Assembly: GCA_002726515.1 (NCBI GenBank)
Contig: PBTE01000049.1
Span: forward strand, 1-51,583
Direction of reading: 5' to 3'
Length of the DNA: 51,583 nt
Source of the DNA: Planctomycetaceae bacterium
GTDB taxonomy: Bacteria > Planctomycetota > Planctomycetia > Pirellulales > Pirellulaceae
The position numbers were made by a program, and so were the translations under genes. Under the pieces are notes generated by a model that did not search any database, was not told the DNA's origin, and worked only from the letters and a program-made list of their open reading frames with translations. How positions within the stretch are numbered: position 1 is the stretch's first letter; each line of letters starts with the position of its first letter. Shown piece by piece: positions 46,201 to 51,583 of this stretch.

Positions 46201-48267
46201 ATGGGATCCTGGTCCATTTGTTGTTCAACCTGCAGTACTCGGCTGAAGGTCCGGAATGCAGCGGCCATCGGTCAGATTCACGCTTGCCCGCGTTGTGGAA
46301 GCATGGTGTCGATTGAGCGGGAGTTGCTCCGCGAAGACCAACCGGCAGGAGACCCTTCCGGTGCGTCGGGTGTGGATTCCAGTAAGCGATGGGCGATTGA
46401 GAGCAATTCAACGCGAGCTTCAGCAACTCAGGACACGTTCGAAGAGGCTGTGCAACTGATTGAAGGCGCACCTTCGCCGGAATCGAATTCTGAAAAACGA
46501 ATTGACAGGAAACCTGCTGTTGCGGGTTCCAGCACAGCCACGCTGAGTCAAGCCGTTGCGGGACCTTCCACGCCACGGCAAAATGGGCCGGAAGATGGGC
46601 AGAGTCCCACGCTTTCTCCACTGTTGCCGAATGCTGATTGGGCTTCAGCGGCCGAGCATGCCTGGCGGCGGTGGACGTGGTATGCCGCTGCTGCTTCAGC
46701 AGGTGTACTGGTATCTGTCATAGTTTGTCTCCTGATTACTTCACTGCTGCCGCCCGAGGGGGAGGAACAAAGTCTACTGCAGCGGGTAGAGCCTGCATCA
46801 GAAGATTTGTCTGCAGTTGAAAATGAAACCGGACAGGACAGCGTGCCGTACAGCGAGAGTTCCGTTATCTCTGACCATACGGGGCTCCAGGCTGTAGATT
46901 CGCACCGCTCTGCAGAACCAAACAAGGATCTTGTGAGTCAGGTGGATACCGAGGTCTTACCAGGGGCGCCCGTTGAGTCACAACGGCAGGACAGCGAACC
47001 GGTGGATGCGATAGACGAGCCGGATGAAAACGATCAGTCCGGAGATGTTCGTTCAGCGACAGGCCCTTCGGCCAGTCATGCAGTGGAGCAAGGAATCCCT
47101 CCTGATGACGATTTCAGCAATGAAAATGAAGTTGCCGCCCTGCCAAGCGCAACTTCGTCCGTGCCTGAGGCAGAACGTCGTGAACTCGATGTCGCAGCCC
47201 GGTTGCAGGACACGATTCCGCAGATTGAATTTGTGGATGTTCGCTTGGTCGATTTTGTTTATTTCCTCTCCGACTTCAGTACTCTACCGATCACCATAGA
47301 TCCGGAAGCGATATTTTTCGCAGGTAAGTCTCCGGCCACAAAGCTTCAGGTGAAGCTGACCGATACAACGGTCCAGAAAACGTTGCACGAAGTCCTGGCA
47401 ACGAAGGGCCTGGAATCGTTAGTGCAGGATGATCATCTCGTCATCACGGCCAGAATGAACCAAAAAGATCGTGCAAGGCGCATCGAATACCCGACGGAGG
47501 ATCTGCTGAACAGCCAGTTTCCTGCGCAAGAAGACTTGGCACGCTGGCTGCGTACTCTGGTTGCTCCGAATGCCTGGCAGGACCCGAAAGGGTCGGAAAC
47601 GATTGAGCTTCTGCAACAGAATCTGGCAATCACCCAGTCGGCAACCGTCCAGTGGCAAGTCCTTCAATTATTCGAAAAATTACGCATGGCTCGAGGGGGA
47701 ACGCCTCGCAGTCCCTACAGTTCCAATCGTTTTGTTTTAAAGTCACGTGGTGCGCAAGCACAGGAGAAGTTGAGCCAGCTTGTCACGTTAAATTACGTTC
47801 GGCCCGTCAGGTTGACGGAAATTTTGCAACGACTGAGTACCGAGACGGGAGTATATTTTCTCGTCGACTGGTTGCAACTGGGTGCCGTTGGCTGGTGGCC
47901 CGACTCCGAAACGACGTTTCTAGCGGACCGGCAGACACTGCGAGAATCGCTTCACAAATTCTTGTCTCCCAAAGGATTGGCTTTCCGGATTGTAGATGGC
48001 AAGACTTTGCAGGTTACAACAGAACCCTTCCTGCAGAGACGCCACGAGATCGAATTTTATGATCTGTCGAAGTTGAGTGACCGGACCGGGGACTCGCAGG
48101 AACTGCTTGTCGAACTTCAGGAATCAATCGGTCTCCAGCATTTTGGCCCTGGACGGGGGGTTCTGTTTCGGGACCAGAAGAGCCGCTACTTGGTGGCTCG
48201 TCTGCCGCAGTCTCTTCAGTGGGAACTGGAGGCGGAAGTCGAACAGCTTCGACGTGTGGACAATTAG
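46201..48267 (+). CDS. Zinc-ribbon, single-helix protein with two secretin-N0 (STN)-like domains
   Basis: A protein of 688 residues from ATG 46201; a TTG 48 bases earlier is unlikely. The N-terminus is an MJ0042-like zinc ribbon (CCSTC...CPRC). Low-complexity sequence follows, then a hydrophobic helix (about 160-184) and an acidic linker. Two alpha/beta units resemble the secretin/TonB short N-terminal fold: about 345-425 (IEFVDVRLVDFVYFLSDF...VLATKGLESLVQDDHLVI) and about 545-640 (TLNYVRPVRLTEILQRLSTETG...LAFRIVDGKTLQV). No secretin barrel follows. It may bind an outer-membrane partner. It is 177 bases after the pseudokinase gene. Confidence 0.7.
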   Translation: MGSWSICCSTCSTRLKVRNAAAIGQIHACPRCGSMVSIERELLREDQPAGDPSGASGVDSSKRWAIESNSTRASATQDTFEEAVQLIEGAPSPESNSEKRIDRKPAVAGSSTATLSQAVAGPSTPRQNGPEDGQSPTLSPLLPNADWASAAEHAWRRWTWYAAAASAGVLVSVIVCLLITSLLPPEGEEQSLLQRVEPASEDLSAVENETGQDSVPYSESSVISDHTGLQAVDSHRSAEPNKDLVSQVDTEVLPGAPVESQRQDSEPVDAIDEPDENDQSGDVRSATGPSASHAVEQGIPPDDDFSNENEVAALPSATSSVPEAERRELDVAARLQDTIPQIEFVDVRLVDFVYFLSDFSTLPITIDPEAIFFAGKSPATKLQVKLTDTTVQKTLHEVLATKGLESLVQDDHLVITARMNQKDRARRIEYPTEDLLNSQFPAQEDLARWLRTLVAPNAWQDPKGSETIELLQQNLAITQSATVQWQVLQLFEKLRMARGGTPRSPYSSNRFVLKSRGAQAQEKLSQLVTLNYVRPVRLTEILQRLSTETGVYFLVDWLQLGAVGWWPDSETTFLADRQTLRESLHKFLSPKGLAFRIVDGKTLQVTTEPFLQRRHEIEFYDLSKLSDRTGDSQELLVELQESIGLQHFGPGRGVLFRDQKSRYLVARLPQSLQWELEAEVEQLRRVDN

Positions 48268-48421
48268 AGGCCCTGCACTTTCGCTACCCGTTTGCTCGTG
48301 CCGGCAATGTCTCCTGGATCATGACCAGCCCTGGATGAACTCGCAGGTTGTGCCGTGACCGGACTTGCCGGTGTTTGAGAACGGTACCTCGGAACACCGT
48401 GGTGCGATCGTATCACTTCGA

Positions 48422-49438
48422 TCAACAAATGGTTTTTCCCACGGCGTCCGCAATCCGACTGCACTTGTCCATCGTTTCCTGGAACTCTCGGAAGTTCAAC
48501 GATTGATAGCCATCACTCATAGCTCGCTCCGGATTCGGGTGAACTTCGATGATGAGCCCGTCCGCTCCAACAGCGACCGCAGCTGCTGCCATGTCGGGGA
48601 CTAAGGCGCTGTGACCGGTGCCGTGACTGGGATCGACTACAACAGGTAAGTGTGTCTTCTGATGTAGATAGGTAACAGTGGCCAACGGTAGTGTAAACCG
48701 AGTGTGGGATTCGAAAGTTCGGATCCCACGTTCGCAAAGCATGACGTTGGGGTTTCCTTCGTTGAGAATGTATTCTGCAGCTAACAGCAGTTCGTCGATG
48801 GTAGCACTGGGTCCCCGCTTCAACAGAACTGCGCGCGGTGAATTGCCGACCGCTTCGAGCAGCCGATAGTTTTGCATGTTTCGTGCCCCGATTTGTAACA
48901 CGTCCGCGTACTCCGACACGAGTTCTACATCGTCGGTACCCATCACTTCAGTCACGATGGCCAAGCCGGTTTCTTCACGAGCAGCCGCCAAAAATTTCAA
49001 TCCGGTTTCCTTCAGGCCCTGGAAGCTATATGGACTGGTACGGGGCTTGAAAGCTCCGCCTCGTAGTCCTGTAGCTCCGGCAGTTTTGATGGCCCTTGCG
49101 GTTTGAATGATTTGTTCCTCGTCTTCTACGGAACACGGCCCGCCGATGATACCCAAACTCCCTCCACCAACACGCAAGCTTCCTGCCAGAACTTCGGTCG
49201 GTTCCGGCTTGACTTCAAGGCTCGCGACTTTGTAGGGAGCCAGAATGGGGACGACGTCGTCAACGCCACTGCCGGTGACCAGTGATCCCTTGATGTGTTC
49301 GCGTTTCTCGCCGATCGCAGCAATCACGGTACGTTCGGTGCCGACAATTACATGCGACTTGAGCCCCAATTCCTCGATGCGCCCGACCATGTGGTCAACC
49401 TGGTCCTGGGTGGCACCTTTTTTCATGACAACGATCAT
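48422..49438 (-). CDS. aroF: 3-deoxy-7-phosphoheptulonate (DAHP) synthase, AroF type I-beta
   Basis: A 338-residue enzyme that makes DAHP from PEP and erythrose-4-phosphate, the first committed step of aromatic amino acid synthesis. The N-terminal 70 residues form a ferredoxin-like regulatory domain ([14 protein letters not shown]...), as in the feedback-inhibited Thermotoga enzyme. The barrel has [27 protein letters not shown] and the metal ligand [10 protein letters not shown] strong AAGGAGAG site sits about 9 bases before the ATG. It is transcribed through the attenuator at 49509-49655, so expression should fall when charged Phe/Tyr/Trp tRNAs are plentiful. Confidence 0.96.
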   Translation of the reverse strand: MIVVMKKGATQDQVDHMVGRIEELGLKSHVIVGTERTVIAAIGEKREHIKGSLVTGSGVDDVVPILAPYKVASLEVKPEPTEVLAGSLRVGGGSLGIIGGPCSVEDEEQIIQTARAIKTAGATGLRGGAFKPRTSPYSFQGLKETGLKFLAAAREETGLAIVTEVMGTDDVELVSEYADVLQIGARNMQNYRLLEAVGNSPRAVLLKRGPSATIDELLLAAEYILNEGNPNVMLCERGIRTFESHTRFTLPLATVTYLHQKTHLPVVVDPSHGTGHSALVPDMAAAAVAVGADGLIIEVHPNPERAMSDGYQSLNFREFQETMDKCSRIADAVGKTIC

Positions 49439-49508
49439 CGAATCGACTCTCCTTTTGATTTCGTGTTTCAGTGTGAATCGTTAGTGTGTGAGCATCTCAG
49501 AATTCAAT

Positions 49509-49545
49509 AAAAAAACCCCCAAGACCAGGGTGTCGGTCTTGGGGG
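49509..49545 (-). terminator. Intrinsic terminator of the aroF attenuator
   Basis: On the minus strand CCCCCAAGACC (49545-49535) pairs perfectly with GGTCTTGGGGG (49526-49516), an 11-bp stem with an 8-base loop, followed immediately by seven U residues (49515-49509). It is the strongest intrinsic terminator in the window, yet it lies between the promoter and aroF, about 70 bases before the ATG. This is the expected place for an attenuator rather than a gene-end terminator. Confidence 0.9.
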
Positions 49546-49601
49546 CTTTGAATTCGTTGTCGCTTAATTCACAAAAATGCAACAATGCCGACCCCGCGAC
49601 C

Positions 49602-49655
49602 CTAGCGGGTAAACCAAAACCAAAAGTAAAAGCAGGTCGTGCAAGTCAGTCGCAT
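49602..49655 (-). CDS. Aromatic leader peptide of aroF
   Basis: An 18-codon frame from ATG 49655 to TAG 49602 encodes MRLTCTTCFYFWFWFTR. Seven consecutive codons are Phe-Tyr-Phe-Trp-Phe-Trp-Phe, with two Thr/Arg codons before the stop. Such a run is typical of leader peptides that sense aromatic aminoacyl-tRNA by ribosome stalling. CGACC (within the leader) can pair with GGTCG downstream of it, and GGGGTCGG with the 3' side of the terminator stem (CCGACACCC), giving mutually exclusive 1:2, 2:3 and 3:4 structures. No Shine-Dalgarno is obvious, and the predicted transcription start lies at or within two bases of the ATG, so it may be read as a leaderless message. Confidence 0.85.
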   Translation of the reverse strand: MRLTCTTCFYFWFWFTR

Positions 49656-49661
49656 GGTTTT

Positions 49662-49689
49662 ATTATCATAGCAGCGGCAATGAATGCAA
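49662..49689 (-). promoter_or_regulatory. Candidate promoter of the aroF leader
   Basis: On the minus strand TTGCAT (49684-49689, four of six matches to TTGACA) and GATAAT (49662-49667, five of six to TATAAT) are separated by 16 bases. The expected start is about 49654-49657, right at the leader peptide ATG. An alternative promoter farther upstream cannot be excluded. Confidence 0.55.
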
Positions 49690-50002
49690 GTGCCTGAAAA
49701 GAGCAGGCGTCAGTTTTTCTTGCTGAGACACGTCGGCTCCGACTCGTGAATGAGAGGGTTCAGTAGCACGAGTCCGGCAGAATTGCTACGAGGGGACGGA
49801 CTTTAAGCGGTTGTGCCGTAAAATTTCACCATTTTGCCCGTTCGCTAGAATCCATTTGCGACAAGGGCAGGTAAGGCCATGATTGAACCGGGCGAACAGG
49901 TAATGTTGTCTCTCCTGCTGAACGATTTCAATCGTGCTGCCGTGAAGGCGTTCACGTTCTAAACGTGGACTACGTTTTGCTAGACGAGTTTTTGAAGGAT
50001 GT

Positions 50003-50641
50003 TTACGGAAGGCTCTTTCTGGAATCGACCATCAGGAAGCCAGCGGCGAGTTGGTCCCGGATTTAATCCGTCAGACCAGGCCAAGCGTGGCCACCCGGGA
50101 CGGCTGCGGCGAAGGTACCAGCGGCGGCATCCCTCATGACCAGACGATGAATGGGTGATAAACGCATGCGTTTTGCGGCCGTCAGGAACACTTGTGGGTC
50201 TGGTGTGCCATGTGTTACGTCACCCCTGTCACTTGCGCCCCGTAGAGTCTCTCGCGCTTCAGCTGGTGGATAGCCAGCATGACTTGTTCCGGAGTTCCGA
50301 AGGAACCTGTCGGAAACTGGAAATCCGCAGCTGCCAAACAGTGGATCAGTTCGCAACTTCCCGCCATTTCCGGGGAAATGTTTTTCAAGATGTCTCGATA
50401 AAGTGTTTTCTTCCCATCGTCCGGTGCTGCGACCTGTTCATTCCTGAATTGACGGTGATACTACTAACTCTGGGAGGGTTTCCCGTGTCAGCCGTCCGAA
50501 GTAGTGGAAAAAATCAGCACGTGCCATTTGGAGTTGGTACTCGCCTCCAAGTTTCCGGTAGCTCGAAAAACGAGCTTCATACGAGTCAATCGACACACCA
50601 TCGACGTCAAAGACTACACCCGGGATTGTTTTCACGTTCAA
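50003..50641 (-). pseudogene. Decayed HAD-superfamily phosphatase (beta-phosphoglucomutase-like)
   Basis: On the minus strand 50641-50438 reads MNVKTIPGVVFDVDGVSIDS..., a HAD nucleophile region, and stops at TGA. The protein continues in another frame as QVAAPDDGKKTLYRDILKNI...RLYGAQVTG (about 50435-50217). It then returns to the first frame as DVTHGTPDPQVFLTAAKRMRL...DAAAG (about 50216-50063), hits TAA, and goes on as DQLAAGFLMVDSRKSLP. Two compensating frameshifts and an internal stop, plus GTPDP in place of GKPDP (catalytic lysine) and RD in place of ED, show loss of function. It lies divergently beside an intact HAD gene. Confidence 0.82.
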
Positions 50642-50700
50642 GCCACTTTCTCGGAGACTGCCTCTTGACGTAATACAAGGTACTCAGGTTGAATGTCGTT

Positions 50701-51384
50701 ATGAATGTACTTTTTTTCGACATTGATGGAACGTTGATACTTTGTGGGGGTGCGGGCAAGGAAGCGATGATTCAAGCGGCTTTGCATCAAGCAGGGCGTG
50801 GAAAAAGAGATGACATTGAGATCATGGTGTCTGGCAGGAGCGACCGGGGCATCGCAGCAGAACTTTTCGAAATAAATGACTTGCCCGACACAGAAGATCA
50901 CTGGGAGCGATTTGTCGAGTTGTATGTGAGCAAGTTGCGTACGAATCTACTCCAGCGGGAAGGGACGATTTTACCCGGGGTTCAGCGTCTGCTGGATGAG
51001 TTGTTGAAATTGGAAGGGACTGCGTTGGGCCTTCTCACCGGAAATTTACAGGTGGCCGCGCAGATAAAGCTCGAACATTTTGGCTTAAATCACTATTTCG
51101 ATTTTGGTGGATATGGCGATCGGTGCCGCCAGCGGGATGGTATTGCGCGGGAGGCCGAATTGTCGGCTCGGGACCGTTTGGATGGCTGTTACGATCCGGC
51201 ACGCACGTGGGTTATTGGAGACACTCCGAACGACGTCCGATGTGCCAGGGCAATTGGTGCCAACGCAGTGGCCGTTGCTACAGGAATTTATAGTTTTGAG
51301 GAACTCGAGACAGTTCGACCGGACTATTGCTTGCACGACCTGTCGGACACGGAGGAATTTCTGGGTCGATTTGGGAAGTCCTAG
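50701..51384 (+). CDS. HAD superfamily hydrolase, phosphoglycolate-phosphatase-like
   Basis: A protein of 227 residues from ATG 50701; an earlier ATG at 50689 is also in frame. Catalytic aspartates are in LFFDIDGTLI (Asp7, Asp9), the Thr motif in GLLTGN and the C-terminal acidic motif in VIGDTPNDVRCARAIGANAVAVATG. A helical cap (about 20-85) lies after motif I. It is a close structural type of Gph/PgmB enzymes; substrate not predictable. No overlap with neighbours, and the stop is about 150 bases from the next gene start. Confidence 0.88.
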   Translation: MNVLFFDIDGTLILCGGAGKEAMIQAALHQAGRGKRDDIEIMVSGRSDRGIAAELFEINDLPDTEDHWERFVELYVSKLRTNLLQREGTILPGVQRLLDELLKLEGTALGLLTGNLQVAAQIKLEHFGLNHYFDFGGYGDRCRQRDGIAREAELSARDRLDGCYDPARTWVIGDTPNDVRCARAIGANAVAVATGIYSFEELETVRPDYCLHDLSDTEEFLGRFGKS

Positions 51385-51535
51385 TGTTGGAAATCTGCTC
51401 GCGCGACCCGTCGAGTTTGACGAAGAGGTTTATGCCCCAGCTTGACATGTCTGACTTCGATGGAGGTCTGGTCAGAGGACAACAGACTGTGTGACATCCG
51501 CATGCCAGGGCAATAAAAGGAGGTTTTTGCAACAC

Positions 51536-51583
51536 ATGTCCCATCAACAGCGATGTAGCCGATTACGTAAGTTGATCCGCCAG
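51536..51583 (+). CDS. Start of an unidentified gene (truncated at right edge)
   Basis: ATG at 51536 opens a frame to the edge reading MSHQQRCSRLRKLIRQ. AAAGGAGG, an almost perfect ribosome binding site, lies 12 bases before it and 3 bases before an in-frame TTG at 51527. The basic, Arg/Leu-rich start with a regular R-L-x-x-L pattern resembles the N-termini of M24/Xaa-Pro peptidases, but 16 residues do not allow a real assignment. Confidence 0.5.
   Translation, partial: MSHQQRCSRLRKLIRQ

Noticed and set aside
49879..49962. 27-residue plus-strand frame beginning MIEPGEQVML
   Set aside because: It has a fair upstream purine run but no context or recognisable feature, and is too short to separate from chance.

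Overview
This window looks like a chromosomal segment of a planctomycete, probably order Planctomycetales. I infer this from the style of several proteins: a receptor-like pseudokinase with a planctomycete-type N-terminal domain, a zinc-ribbon/single-helix protein with secretin-N0-like domains, paired ExbD/MotB-like membrane proteins, and a secreted beta-propeller glycosidase-like protein. Housekeeping genes are in good order. I see no tRNA, rRNA, CRISPR array, insertion sequence or phage gene.

Layout. 1-2230 (+): the end of an operon of two membrane-anchored coiled-coil proteins sharing a repeated C-terminal domain. 2442-12011 (-): a secreted glycosidase-like gene, then a compact run read leftward as rpmB, gatC, gatA, gatB, SAM hydrolase, a free-standing copy of that enzyme's C-terminal domain, bioA, a class I glutamine amidotransferase and a PAC2 protein. 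12183-15168 (-): hisN-like phosphatase, Rrf2 regulator, lspA and a dksA-type gene with a near-consensus promoter. 15569-18403 (+): thrC, a possible 38-residue peptide, dapB and a small hypothetical. 18558-26219 (-): SIS isomerase, LplT-like transporter, thiC and metH.

26644-29821 (+): an uncharacterised trio of a single-helix disordered protein, a CpsD/ParA-like ATPase whose P-loop lysine is replaced by Cys, and an ExeA/GspA-type AAA ATPase. 30003-34641: a divergent 2-oxoacid dehydrogenase locus with an E2 whose catalytic Asp is Asn, a DeoR regulator and a fused E1 alpha-beta; palindromic and direct repeats lie between the divergent genes and no E3 is present. 34651-36198 (+): an ArnT/GT39-like membrane glycosyltransferase. 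36247-39683 (-): an overlapping four-gene cassette (flavoprotein, radical SAM enzyme, variant metallophosphoesterase, low-molecular-weight phosphatase) of unknown product. 39923-42497: thiO and threonine aldolase, divergent. 43039-48267 (+): the pseudokinase and the zinc-ribbon/N0-domain protein.

48422-49689 (-): a DAHP synthase gene preceded by what reads as a complete ribosome-mediated attenuator: a 17-residue leader peptide containing seven consecutive aromatic codons (FYFWFWF), then a perfect 11-bp terminator hairpin with a seven-U tract. This is the clearest undescribed regulatory system in the window. 50003-50641 (-) is a frameshifted HAD-phosphatase pseudogene beside an intact HAD gene (50701-51384, +), and a new gene with a strong ribosome binding site starts at the right edge.
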